Positions 46,077 to 53,869 of a stretch of DNA of 64,000 bases are shown in pieces. The number at the start of each line of letters is the position of its first letter. Position 1 is the first letter of the stretch. Under the pieces are notes generated by a model. That model was not told the DNA's origin. It did not search any database and saw nothing but the letters and a program-made list of their open reading frames with translations. This DNA comes from a virus, in IMG/VR virus record IMGVR_UViG_3300037132_000149, positions 1 to 64,000 of that record, one strand, 5' to 3'. The translations under genes were made by a program, and so were the position numbers.

Positions 46077-47813
46077 TTACTTCCGGCCCGAACGCAGCCG
46101 GTGATACTGGGTGATGATCCGGGCCTGCTTGTCGCCCGGGCTTGCCCCTGGGAAACCAGGGTCGGCCTTGGCCAGTTCTTCGGCCTTGGTCATCAGTTGC
46201 GCTTCGGTCGCGCCCTGCGGCAGCGCCGAGCTCGCGCTCGTCGGCTCCGGCTGGACTGCGGCGGTCCGCGCGCCCAATCTTTGCGCCTGTTTGTCAGCGT
46301 CGAGTTTCACCAGATTCTGGATCCGCTCGATCTCTTTGGTCACCAGGCCGGGGATCAGGTCCGCGGCCTTGCGCTGGTACCAGTCGGCGCGCATCTTGCG
46401 GGTTTGATCGTTCTGCGGCAGCAGTTCGTGCTGCGCAATCTCGAGCAGCGTCCTTGAGCCAGGCTGCATCAGCGCGTTCTCGAAGGCCGTGAAGATTCTG
46501 ACCACGATGTCTGCGGTCTTGGTTTCCTGGCCGTCGGCGCCCACGTATTTCTGCTGCAGGTAGAACTCGGGGATGTAGGTGCCCCCGTCGATCGCCTCTT
46601 TCAGGCGCTCGCCGATCACCTTGCCGGCCGAGCTTCCCATGTCGCTGCGCACGGCAGACTGGAACGTCGCGTTCTCGGCCGCCCTGGTTTCCTTGGTTGC
46701 TCCGGCCTTCCTGCCGGCCAACTCCTCGCGTTCCCTCGTCAACCGCGCCGCTTCCTCGGTGGCCCACTGTTTGAACTCGGGCGTCGCGTCGGCCGGAATC
46801 TCCGGCGCTTCGTCGGCGAAGTATTCGCCGCTCATGATCAGGGGCGCGATCTCGGCCCACATCTGGGCGTATTCGAGCCGGTCGAGCCGGCGCTGATCCA
46901 TCGAGCGCGCTTGCTCGTTCGGATAGACGCCGGTGTCCACCTTGGCCTTGAGTGCCGCGATCTTTGCCGTCATGTCGGCGTGGATGCTCGTCACTTCGCG
47001 GCCCACCACGGCGTCGATGAACGGCTTGCGGTCCGCCGCATAGGTTGGTTTGCCATCGGCTCCCATCACCGGCCTGCCGTCGGCCCCTACCACGGCGAAC
47101 TGCGAGTCGAGCATCTCGAGCACCTGCGGCGCCGTCTCCGGAGCAACCGACAGGCGCATCGAGGCGGCCTTCAATCCCACCATGGCCGCCGAGTTTTCCT
47201 GCATGAACTCGGCGTCGGCTTTGGTTGGTACCAGGGCCAGCACCTCTTCGGCGCCGGCGAGTTTGCGGGCCATCGAGAAGACCTGACCCTTGAACTCCGG
47301 GTCGGCGTCGAGGAAGGCCTGCCGCTCGGGCTTCGCTGTGAGTAGGTCCGCCAGTTGCTTCGGGGTTGGCGGCGCTGCTTCCGGCGCTGCCGGTGCGGCT
47401 GCCTCGCCCGGTTTGGCTGGCTCGCCGGGCTTGGCGCCATCGGCCGGCTGCGCGCCGAGCTGGTCGGCTACGGCCTGGGCTGGCGGCTTCGCTGGTTCGG
47501 CTGCCGGTGCCGCGCCTGGCGCGGGCTGCGCGGCTTCCCACTCTCTGAGTTTGCGCAAGAACTCGACCTGCCCATCGCGGTTGCCTGGGAAGTCGGTGTT
47601 TTTCGGCTTCTCGCCGGCTGCCGCTGCCGCGGGTGCTGCCGGTGCGGCTGCTGGAGCAGCGGGCGCCGCGCCTGGGGCTGCGGGGGCTGCTGGGGGCGCT
47701 GCTGGTGCTGCGGGGGCCTGACTAGACGGCGCAGAGGATGGAGCGGCCGCGGGGGCCGCTGGAGCTGCTGCCGGTGCTGCTGCTGGCGCTGCTGGTACGA
47801 CTGGACTTGCCAT
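46077..47813 (-). CDS. Probable capsid scaffold protein (578 aa)
   Basis: Residues 1-70 are an Ala/Pro repeat (PAAPAAAPAAAPAAPAAAPS). The rest is highly charged and helical with few aromatic residues (WRKLREWEAAQP-like start, VDTGVYPNEQARSMDQRRLD, EAARLTREREELAGRKAGAT) and a basic C-terminus (ARIITQYHRLRSGRK). Length, charge pattern and position between portal and capsid genes match P22-type scaffolds, whose basic tail binds the capsid. No protease motif is seen, so the scaffold may be recycled rather than cut. Confidence 0.65.
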   Translation of the reverse strand: MASPVVPAAPAAAPAAAPAAPAAAPSSAPSSQAPAAPAAPPAAPAAPGAAPAAPAAAPAAPAAAAAGEKPKNTDFPGNRDGQVEFLRKLREWEAAQPAPGAAPAAEPAKPPAQAVADQLGAQPADGAKPGEPAKPGEAAAPAAPEAAPPTPKQLADLLTAKPERQAFLDADPEFKGQVFSMARKLAGAEEVLALVPTKADAEFMQENSAAMVGLKAASMRLSVAPETAPQVLEMLDSQFAVVGADGRPVMGADGKPTYAADRKPFIDAVVGREVTSIHADMTAKIAALKAKVDTGVYPNEQARSMDQRRLDRLEYAQMWAEIAPLIMSGEYFADEAPEIPADATPEFKQWATEEAARLTREREELAGRKAGATKETRAAENATFQSAVRSDMGSSAGKVIGERLKEAIDGGTYIPEFYLQQKYVGADGQETKTADIVVRIFTAFENALMQPGSRTLLEIAQHELLPQNDQTRKMRADWYQRKAADLIPGLVTKEIERIQNLVKLDADKQAQRLGARTAAVQPEPTSASSALPQGATEAQLMTKAEELAKADPGFPGASPGDKQARIITQYHRLRSGRK

Positions 47814-47829
47814 CTTTTCCTCGTTTCGA

Positions 47830-47852
47830 GTTGGCCGCCGCGGCGGCCGTTG
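47830..47852. repeat. Palindromic repeat, copy 2
   Basis: Same 23 bases as 43501-43523, with the palindrome GGCCGCCGCGGCGGCC at 47833-47848, 20 bases upstream of the scaffold ATG. Confidence 0.8.
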
Positions 47853-47866
47853 GTCCTGCTGGTTGC

Positions 47867-47896
47867 CCCGGCCCCGCTTTTGAAGGCGGGGCCGGG
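47867..47896 (-). terminator. Strong GC hairpin between two late genes
   Basis: Eleven-base stem CCCGGCCCCGC/GCGGGGCCGGG (47867-47877 with 47886-47896), loop of eight. There is no U tract after it on either strand, so it may be an RNA-processing or stability hairpin rather than a terminator. It lies just before the scaffold leader palindrome. Confidence 0.5.
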
Positions 47897-47907
47897 TGCC
47901 TGTCCGT

Positions 47908-48732
47908 TTATTGCTGCTCTTCTACCGGCTTGCCGCCTGCCTCTGGATCCCCGGCGTCGTCGACGGCGTCGAGGAAACTCTCGGCAACCGCTTCGGGCTC
48001 GGGTTCGGGCTCATTTTCCGGCTGCGCTTCCATGGTCTCGGCGACCGCCTCCGGCTCGAGGTGGGTCTGGCCCTCGTCGACGAAGGTCTGAGGTTCGGCG
48101 ACGACGACGCCTGACTCGGGCTGCGCCTGGGGCTCCTCACCCGGTTGCGCACCGCCGGCCGTTGCATCGGCGGCGGCCTTGTCGGCCGCGTCGGCGTCGA
48201 GATCTTCGGCCGATGGGAGTTGCTGCTTCACGATGCCGGAGCTGAGGGCTTCGGCGAGGGCGCCCGGTGTGCGCAGCGCGCGTGCCATCGCGCTCGCCTG
48301 AATGGCTTCGACGATTCTGTTCGAGGCCACCTTGTGCATCTCGACATCGGGATCGGCGATCAGCGCGAGCAAGGCCTCAACCTTGTCGAAGGGCTGCCAG
48401 CCGCTGGCCCTGGGGTTCGCGTTCATCTGCGCCTCGAGGTCCTTGGCGGCCTCGTCGCGTTCCGGGCCCGGCCGGAACTGGGCTGCGGCGGTCTGGCGCG
48501 CGTACTCGCCGGCAACGCCCAGGCGAATCGCGGCTGCGATCAGCATCGGGGCTCCGGTCACGGTTGACGGCACGCCGGCCTCGTCCAGGTAGATCAAGCT
48601 GAGGTGATGGCTGACCATCCTATACCCGGCGTGCATCCCGATTGCGGGACTGCCGAGCGCAACGGCGCGATACCCAACGCCACCGACCACGTACAACACG
48701 GGGTCGCCCTTCTTGATTGCTGCAAAGTCCAT
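47908..48732 (-). CDS. Hypothetical late protein (274 aa) with acidic tail
   Basis: Residues 1-60 look like a β-barrel (KKGDPVLYVVGGVGYRAVAL, MVSHHLSLIYLDEAGVPSTV). A helical middle follows (EALLALIADPDVEMHKVASN) and the last 90 residues are acidic and Pro/Gln-rich, typical of a disordered tail. It lies between portal and scaffold, where small head-assembly chaperones or decoration proteins are often found. Family not recognised. Confidence 0.5.
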   Translation of the reverse strand: MDFAAIKKGDPVLYVVGGVGYRAVALGSPAIGMHAGYRMVSHHLSLIYLDEAGVPSTVTGAPMLIAAAIRLGVAGEYARQTAAAQFRPGPERDEAAKDLEAQMNANPRASGWQPFDKVEALLALIADPDVEMHKVASNRIVEAIQASAMARALRTPGALAEALSSGIVKQQLPSAEDLDADAADKAAADATAGGAQPGEEPQAQPESGVVVAEPQTFVDEGQTHLEPEAVAETMEAQPENEPEPEPEAVAESFLDAVDDAGDPEAGGKPVEEQQ

Positions 48733-48746
48733 GACATTCCTCCGTT

Positions 48747-51308
48747 TTATTTTGCTCCGCCGGCGACCTTGAGAGTGTCGAGGGCGGTCTTGACGACATT
48801 GTTTGAAGCAGTGACCTGCGGGCCGATGGCCCCGTTCTTGCCCTGGGGCGGCAGCTCGGCGAGCTCGACCTCGCGGTCAACCATGGCCAGAGCCTTGCCC
48901 AGCAGTTCCTTGAGGGCCGCCTGGGCGCCCTGCTGTGTTGGATCGGGCGGAGGTGGCGGCGGCTGGCCGGCAGCGCGCACCTTGAGTTCGAGGTTGGCTT
49001 TGCGCACGCCCTGCGTGGTCTGCATGTCCTGGCACATGCCGAAGTAGCGCTCGACCTGCGACCATCCGATGGGATTTTTGACGCGCAGGTCGGCGTTTTC
49101 GATCATGAACTCCTGAATGGTCGGAATCACGATCGAGTAATCCCAGAGCACGGAGGGTTCGACGGGCAGCTTCACGCCGATCGAGCCGTCCGGCATCTCT
49201 ATCGGCATGCCCGGCTGCTCGAGCAGCACGTTCACATCCTGGAGGGTTTGGGCGCGCTGCGCCTTGACCGGCGAGACCACGTTCGGGTAGAGACGGCTGG
49301 CGATGGTGTCCTGGTTCGCCGGCACGTCGAGGATGCGCTGCGCTGCCGGGTTGCCCTTGGTCAGCCCATCCATCAGGTGCTCGAAACTCTCGCGCTCCTG
49401 CTCGGCGGTCAGCGGCATATCCTGGTCCTCGTCGGGGTAGACTTTAACGCGGCCGCGCATCTTCTCGAGGTTGACGTAATTGTTGCGGAACTGCGAGCCC
49501 TGGTCTTCGACGACTTCCCATATCTCCTTCGCGGCGCCGCACTTGAGCAGCTTTTGCAGGCACTCGATTGCGTTCTCGGCGGCCTGTGCGTGCTCCTCCT
49601 TCACATTCTCCCAGTACGGGGCCATGCCCAGGTTCGCCTGGCCGAGCTGCATATTCTGGCCGCCATAGGTCTCAACGTCGGGGTTGGTGCCGGCGCCTGC
49701 CAGTTGCGGCGGCATGCCGTTCAGCAGTTGCGCAAACATCCAGAGCATCTGCGGGTAGAGCGCGAGGCCCGGGTTCACGGGGATGTCGAAGTGCATGAAG
49801 GCTTCTGACATCGGCCGTTTGTCGCCCGCGCCAAACTTCATCGGCACCGGCAGCACCGTCGCCGGGGCCAGCGTGTTGCCCTTCCACTTGTCGGTGTCGA
49901 TCCTCGAGCCGTCCACCAGGTTGAGCCCGCAGGCCGCCCGCATCATGTAGTCGTCGTAGAGCTGCATCGCGGAGTTGAACCGCTCGTTGAAACTGACCAC
50001 GTTTTCGGCGATCGAGATCGAGTACACGCCAAACTTCTCGTGCAGCCGGCAGAGCGTCCACTCCTTGACCAGCGTGGCCTTCTTCACCGCGACGACTTTG
50101 GACCCGATCATCGAAATCTTGATCCCGTCAGGCGCTGCCGCCGTCATGCGGTCGGCGTAGTCCTTGTCGCCTTTGCGCCGGTAGGCCATGGGCTGCACCC
50201 AGACCTGCGAGAACGTCGGCCGCTGCTGGTCGGTGTCCGAGGTGTAGGCCGTGCCCATCGAGTAGCTCTCGTTGCGGCGCAGCCGGTCGTAGTCGGCGAT
50301 CGACGAGGTGGAGGCGACCGCGCCCTCCTTGATGTCTTCCCACGCCGCCGGGAACATCATGCGCGCCTCGCCCACGTCGATCTCCATATCGAACGCGAGC
50401 AGCGGCACGCCGGCCAAATCCTTGGCCTGGGGGTCGGTGTCGATCTCAAGGCCTGAGTGGATTGACTGCTTTACCATGGCCCGCGGAATTTTCTGGACTC
50501 CGGTCACGGTGAGCACGTTTCTGGGCGGCCCGGCTTCCATATAGTCCTGGGGTCCCATCCTGGCCGAGCACCCGGGGCAGCTAAAGTTCGTGTCGTCGCC
50601 GGCGCCGAGCTGATCGAGCGGCGTTTCCTTGCCGCATTTTGGGCAGTGCATGCGCTCGGGCACGTCGATCGTCATCTCGCCCAGCACCGGCTGCGTGTCG
50701 TAGCCAGACCAGGCGCCGTCGAGCACGCCGCGGGTGTACTTGAAGTAGGAGCCGTACAGGTAGAGGAACTCGAACTCGCCGCGGGTCATCTGCCGGATTC
50801 CGTTGCGCCGTTCGATGATGCCGATGGCGTCCTGCGCGGCCTCGGCGGTGGTCAGGTCGGCGAGCACGCGCGCGTCCTGCGGCCGCACGATGGTCATCGG
50901 CACCTCGCGACTCATGTTGCCGATAAAGGTCTGGCCGAGCATCAGGGTGACCGGGTGAATAAACCGCTCGAGGCCGGTCGACTCGCCCTGGCGCACCTTG
51001 TCCGAGCCCTGGTACCAGGCTAGCGAATCGACCCAGTTGCCGGCCTGCTCGTTCCAGTCCAGCACCTGCACGCCGCGATACATCAGCACGTTCTTCATCC
51101 ATATCCGCATGCGCTGCAGCCGGTCCATCGACCACTGGTTGCGGTACATGGTGATGATCGAGACGGTCTGGTTGATGTCCTCTTCGCTGAGGTCGAGCTC
51201 GATCCACTGGTTCTCGGCCGGGCGCTGCTCGGGGTTCTCTCCTGAGATTGCGGCAACCTTGGATCCAGTTGAGCCTGGAAGCGTAACCGGGATGATGCTT
51301 GCACCCAT
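48747..51308 (-). CDS. Portal protein (853 aa) with an inserted zinc ribbon
   Basis: Large P22-like portal. The first 120 residues are helical (ELDLSEEDINQTVSIITMYR, WMKNVLMYRGVQVLDWNEQA), and GEFEFLYLYGSYFKYTRGVL begins the wing. At about 222-250 CPKCGKETPLDQLGAGDDTN ending in FSCPGC is a four-Cys zinc ribbon, not usual in portals. Later NPGLALYPQMLWMFAQLLNG and NVKEEHAQAAENAIECLQKL are the clip/stem helices. A Pro-rich loop (GQPPPPPPDPTQQG) precedes the C-terminal crown helices. It forms the dodecameric DNA gate at one capsid vertex. Confidence 0.8.
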   Translation of the reverse strand: MGASIIPVTLPGSTGSKVAAISGENPEQRPAENQWIELDLSEEDINQTVSIITMYRNQWSMDRLQRMRIWMKNVLMYRGVQVLDWNEQAGNWVDSLAWYQGSDKVRQGESTGLERFIHPVTLMLGQTFIGNMSREVPMTIVRPQDARVLADLTTAEAAQDAIGIIERRNGIRQMTRGEFEFLYLYGSYFKYTRGVLDGAWSGYDTQPVLGEMTIDVPERMHCPKCGKETPLDQLGAGDDTNFSCPGCSARMGPQDYMEAGPPRNVLTVTGVQKIPRAMVKQSIHSGLEIDTDPQAKDLAGVPLLAFDMEIDVGEARMMFPAAWEDIKEGAVASTSSIADYDRLRRNESYSMGTAYTSDTDQQRPTFSQVWVQPMAYRRKGDKDYADRMTAAAPDGIKISMIGSKVVAVKKATLVKEWTLCRLHEKFGVYSISIAENVVSFNERFNSAMQLYDDYMMRAACGLNLVDGSRIDTDKWKGNTLAPATVLPVPMKFGAGDKRPMSEAFMHFDIPVNPGLALYPQMLWMFAQLLNGMPPQLAGAGTNPDVETYGGQNMQLGQANLGMAPYWENVKEEHAQAAENAIECLQKLLKCGAAKEIWEVVEDQGSQFRNNYVNLEKMRGRVKVYPDEDQDMPLTAEQERESFEHLMDGLTKGNPAAQRILDVPANQDTIASRLYPNVVSPVKAQRAQTLQDVNVLLEQPGMPIEMPDGSIGVKLPVEPSVLWDYSIVIPTIQEFMIENADLRVKNPIGWSQVERYFGMCQDMQTTQGVRKANLELKVRAAGQPPPPPPDPTQQGAQAALKELLGKALAMVDREVELAELPPQGKNGAIGPQVTASNNVVKTALDTLKVAGGAK

Positions 51309-51676
51309 CAGTTCGGTCTCCTGCCGTTCAAAGCAAAGGTGCCGTTGGCCAGCGCCGTGCGCGCGGCCTCATGAACGTCGTCAAAGCTGATCTGCCGCTT
51401 CGGGGCCGGCGCCGAAGATTCCGGCGGCGCGGCCGCAGTCGCGACCGCCCGTTCATAGATCGGCGGCTGTCCGCTCAGTTGCGCGATGCGGTCGGTCAAG
51501 ATCCGGCGTTCCTGCTCGGCCGTATCGGCCCGCGCGTTTGCTGCCGCAATCAGCGCTGCGTCGCGAGCCTCGGCCAGCTCGCGGGCGGCTTCGGCCTTGG
51601 CGGTTGCGCTCTCGGCAATCCTTACCCAGGCCTCTGCGGCGTCCAGCCTCGCTCTCGAAACCAACGGCCATCTCAT
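51308..51676 (-). CDS. Coiled-coil hypothetical protein (122 aa)
   Basis: The ATG at 51676 overlaps the previous stop (ATGA) and its stop touches the portal start. MRWPLVSRARLDAAEAWVRI then a 60-residue Ala/Glu/Arg helix (AKAEAARELAEARDAALIAA) predicts a coiled coil. Short basic tail. Such genes often precede phage portal genes; the role is unknown. Confidence 0.6.
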   Translation of the reverse strand: MRWPLVSRARLDAAEAWVRIAESATAKAEAARELAEARDAALIAAANARADTAEQERRILTDRIAQLSGQPPIYERAVATAAAPPESSAPAPKRQISFDDVHEAARTALANGTFALNGRRPN

Positions 51677-51846
51677 GCGAATATCCCCATCAGCCAGGCA
51701 CCCAGCCTGGTCTCCGACGTTCCGGCATCCTGCCACTTGTCACCGACCCATATCAAGGTCAGGAAGAAGTCGGCGGTAATGCCGCGGCGCTCGCGAAACT
51801 CCGAGTACCAGCCGGCCCGAACGCGAACGTGCCAGGGCGCGGTCAT
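51673..51846 (-). CDS. Small hypothetical protein (57 aa)
   Basis: ATG at 51846, overlapped at both ends by four-base ATGA junctions with its neighbours. The product starts MTAPWHVRVRAGWYSEFRER and ends WLMGIFA, with many Trp residues. It fills an otherwise unexplained gap between two coupled genes, which supports its reality. No domain recognised. Confidence 0.6.
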   Translation of the reverse strand: MTAPWHVRVRAGWYSEFRERRGITADFFLTLIWVGDKWQDAGTSETRLGAWLMGIFA

Positions 51847-52073
51847 ATCTTGCCTGCTCCGGAAGTGTTGCCTGTGCCGAGCACCGGCCGGCTCTTAATC
51901 ACAAGCTCTCTGATCAACGCGACCATGTTCATGTCCCATCCTGGCGGCGCAAACTTAGTCAGACCAAGGCTGCGCGCGTGTCGGAGGTGCTGCGCGCTTC
52001 TGCGCATCGCCTGGTCGTAGTTCAACTGGCACGCCTCGCAGGCCGTCTCCGGGTTGTGCTGGCAGCCGACCAT
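51843..52073 (-). CDS. Small Cys-motif protein (76 aa)
   Basis: MVGCQHNPETACEACQLNYD has Cys4, His6, Cys12 and Cys15, possibly one zinc site (CxH...CxxC). The rest is helical and basic (RRSAQHLRHARSLGLTKFAP). Coupled to both neighbours by short overlaps. Function unknown. Confidence 0.5.
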   Translation of the reverse strand: MVGCQHNPETACEACQLNYDQAMRRSAQHLRHARSLGLTKFAPPGWDMNMVALIRELVIKSRPVLGTGNTSGAGKI

Positions 52074-52294
52074 TATTTCTTGCGCTTCGCCTTCTCCCGC
52101 GCGCTCACCATGTCAAACTTCCGCTTGACCTTGCCGCGCACGCGGGCCTTCTCTTCCGGCGTGCCGTTCTCGCTCACCCTCGACAATGCGTTCGCCCCGT
52201 GGCTCCGGTCGGGAATCGGATAGGCGCGCTTCTCGGGAATGGCAAAAGCCGAGTCGGGCAGCGCGTCGCGGGTTGCCGTGGTCAGTTTCGCCAT
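52073..52294 (-). CDS. Small conserved phage protein, DUF6582-like (73 aa)
   Basis: Start at ATG 52294 (CGGAG upstream). MAKLTTATRDALPDSAFAIP, then EKRAYPIPDRSHGANALSRV and KARVRGKVKRKFD. The pattern AxRxxLPxxxFAxPxxRxYPIxDxxHAxxAL is familiar from short phage proteins and from the N-terminal parts of some phage capsid maturation proteins. Highly basic tail. Activity unknown. Confidence 0.6.
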   Translation of the reverse strand: MAKLTTATRDALPDSAFAIPEKRAYPIPDRSHGANALSRVSENGTPEEKARVRGKVKRKFDMVSAREKAKRKK

Positions 52295-52296
52295 CG

Positions 52297-52683
52297 TCAA
52301 TTCTCCGTCGCATCGATCAGGATCGCGGACGCGGTCTTGGACGTCACCACGCAGATCACGGTGCCGTGGGTGACCGGGCCGCCAGGGCAGACCGGGAACG
52401 GCGAGCTGCCGCCGTTGCCGATGGGCACCGTGTTGGGTGGGTGGTCGCCGGGGTACCCGGCAATCAGCACCGGCTCCTGCGTCGGACCCACTGCAATCGG
52501 CGGGCCGAGCACGTACAGGCCGTTGCCCTGCATGGTCGCGAGGCGGTAGATGAAGCCCTGGAGCACGCCGGCGTTGAGCGAGGCGTCCTCCTGCAGCGAG
52601 ATCCGGCTCGAGACCTGCGTGGTGCGAACGATGACTGCGGCGCCGCCAGCAACGGGCGCGGCGTACTGGGTTGTCTTTTGCAT
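52297..52683 (-). CDS. Hypothetical structural-region protein (128 aa)
   Basis: MQKTTQYAAPVAGGAAVIVR then a Gly/Pro/Val-rich β sequence (GQGNGLYVLGPPIAVGP-like) and a final strand ICVVTSKTASAILIDATEN. Looks like a small β-sandwich. The leader motif GAGCAGGGCAACGAG lies 9 bases upstream of the ATG. Possibly a virion decoration protein; no homology seen. Confidence 0.5.
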   Translation of the reverse strand: MQKTTQYAAPVAGGAAVIVRTTQVSSRISLQEDASLNAGVLQGFIYRLATMQGNGLYVLGPPIAVGPTQEPVLIAGYPGDHPPNTVPIGNGGSSPFPVCPGGPVTHGTVICVVTSKTASAILIDATEN

Positions 52684-52692
52684 TACCCTCTC

Positions 52693-52707
52693 CTCGTTGC
52701 CCTGCTC
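52693..52707 (-). promoter_or_regulatory. Late-gene leader motif, copy 2 (GAGCAGGGCAACGAG)
   Basis: Identical on the minus strand to 22082-22068; ends 9 bases before the 52683 ATG. Confidence 0.45.
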
Positions 52708-52720
52708 TGGCCCGTCTGTT

Positions 52721-53170
52721 TCATATCACCTGTGCCGGGGTATACGACCCCTGCCCGTTGGTTTCACCCACCAGCGCCTCGCGGCGTTGCGCGGCCTTGC
52801 CTGAGTCGTAACTGAGGTGCACGCAGGCCGGCGCACCCTTTGAGAACTCGAGGATGACCTGGTCGAATGGCAGTTTGCTGTCCAAGCGGATCCAGTCAAA
52901 CACCGTCTGCAGGCCGCCCGTGACTGGCACGATCACGCGAATGTCTGCCGCCGCGTTGCCGGCCTCGTACAGGTGCTGCGAATCGCAAGCGCCACCGACG
53001 CGCGCGTTGTGCCCCGGGTCGCGGTAGCCGTCGTCGACCGCGATCGACCCAAACTTCGCGCGCACCGGCTCGAGCAGTTTCTCGCAGAGCACGGTGGCGT
53101 TCGCGATCAGCCGCTGTTCGCAGCCGGCGACCCCAAGCTCGGTGTCCGCAAAATGTGGCGAGAGTTGCAT
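52721..53170 (-). CDS. Peptidase M15-family cell-wall hydrolase (endolysin)
   Basis: A 149-residue enzyme starting MQLSPHFADTELGVAGCEQR. Zinc ligands fit the M15 pattern: His66 and Asp76 (SQHLYEAGNAAADI) and His118 (CVHLSYD), with the substrate-side DGYRDPGHNARVGG before them. M15 phage enzymes cut peptide cross-links of peptidoglycan to release progeny. There is no signal peptide, so release would need a holin; a small membrane protein is encoded at 54664-54909. Confidence 0.85.
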   Translation of the reverse strand: MQLSPHFADTELGVAGCEQRLIANATVLCEKLLEPVRAKFGSIAVDDGYRDPGHNARVGGACDSQHLYEAGNAAADIRVIVPVTGGLQTVFDWIRLDSKLPFDQVILEFSKGAPACVHLSYDSGKAAQRREALVGETNGQGSYTPAQVI

Positions 53171-53264
53171 GAACTCTTCTCCCCGTCAAAATGCTCCGCG
53201 GGCCAGCCTACGACCGGCGGAGGATAGATCCGGCCGCGGCGATGCGGCTGGTCCGCGGAACCTC

Positions 53265-53855
53265 TTACCTGCAGCTCTTGAGAGCCGCGCGCCGCAAAAA
53301 CATCCTCTTTACCGCCATCGACTGCGAGGCCTGCGGATTGAAGAAATAGGTCAATCCGCTCGAGACTTCCCACGAGTTCTGCGTGCCCACTCGCAGCCAG
53401 TGAACGTCAAGCGTCGACAGTTGCAAAGCGGTATTCAGCCGGTAGGAGACGCCGCCGCCGGCCAGATAGGTGAACTGGCTGCCCGAGGCAAACGGCGAGA
53501 CGCCGAGCGCGCCCTGGGCGAATACCTGGAACGAATCGGCCGGCAGATTGGTCTTCTTGATCAGGGCGGAAATGTCAGGGGTTACCCGCACGCCGCCGAG
53601 GTAGGAGTTAAAGCCGAACGCGGGGCCAGCCACAATCTGGTGGCCCTCGATCGAGAGCGCATTGCCTTTGGACGCTCCCCAGTCGATCAGGTCGAGCGAC
53701 TCGGTGGTGTGCGTTGCCACGCCCCAGGTGTTGTTATAGTGGAGTGCTGTCGCCTCGGCCGATGTCGAGAAGACGAGGCCCGACTGGGCCTGGATAGGCA
53801 GCGCGAAAACAAGAAGGCCGAGCAAGGCCCCCAGGGTTGAGATTAAACTCTTCAC
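53265..53855 (-). CDS. Exported protein, possible outer-membrane β-barrel (196 aa)
   Basis: A GTG at 53855 with GGGAGG upstream starts VKSLISTLGALLGLLVFALP, a signal peptide ending at IQAQ. The mature part alternates short strands (TWGVATHTTESLDLIDWG, GGVRVTPDISALIKK, QFTYLAGGGVSYRLN) and has WEVSSGLTYFF near the end, as in small outer-membrane porin-like proteins. The last 20 residues are Arg-rich and atypical. A host-surface change in infected cells or lysogens is possible (inference). Confidence 0.55.
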   Translation of the reverse strand: MKSLISTLGALLGLLVFALPIQAQSGLVFSTSAEATALHYNNTWGVATHTTESLDLIDWGASKGNALSIEGHQIVAGPAFGFNSYLGGVRVTPDISALIKKTNLPADSFQVFAQGALGVSPFASGSQFTYLAGGGVSYRLNTALQLSTLDVHWLRVGTQNSWEVSSGLTYFFNPQASQSMAVKRMFLRRAALKSCR

Positions 53856-53869
53856 GGTGTTCCTCCCTT

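Noticed and set aside
44593-46104. 503-codon plus-strand frame opposite the capsid gene
   Set aside because: Antisense shadow of the capsid protein in GC-rich DNA; no family likeness.
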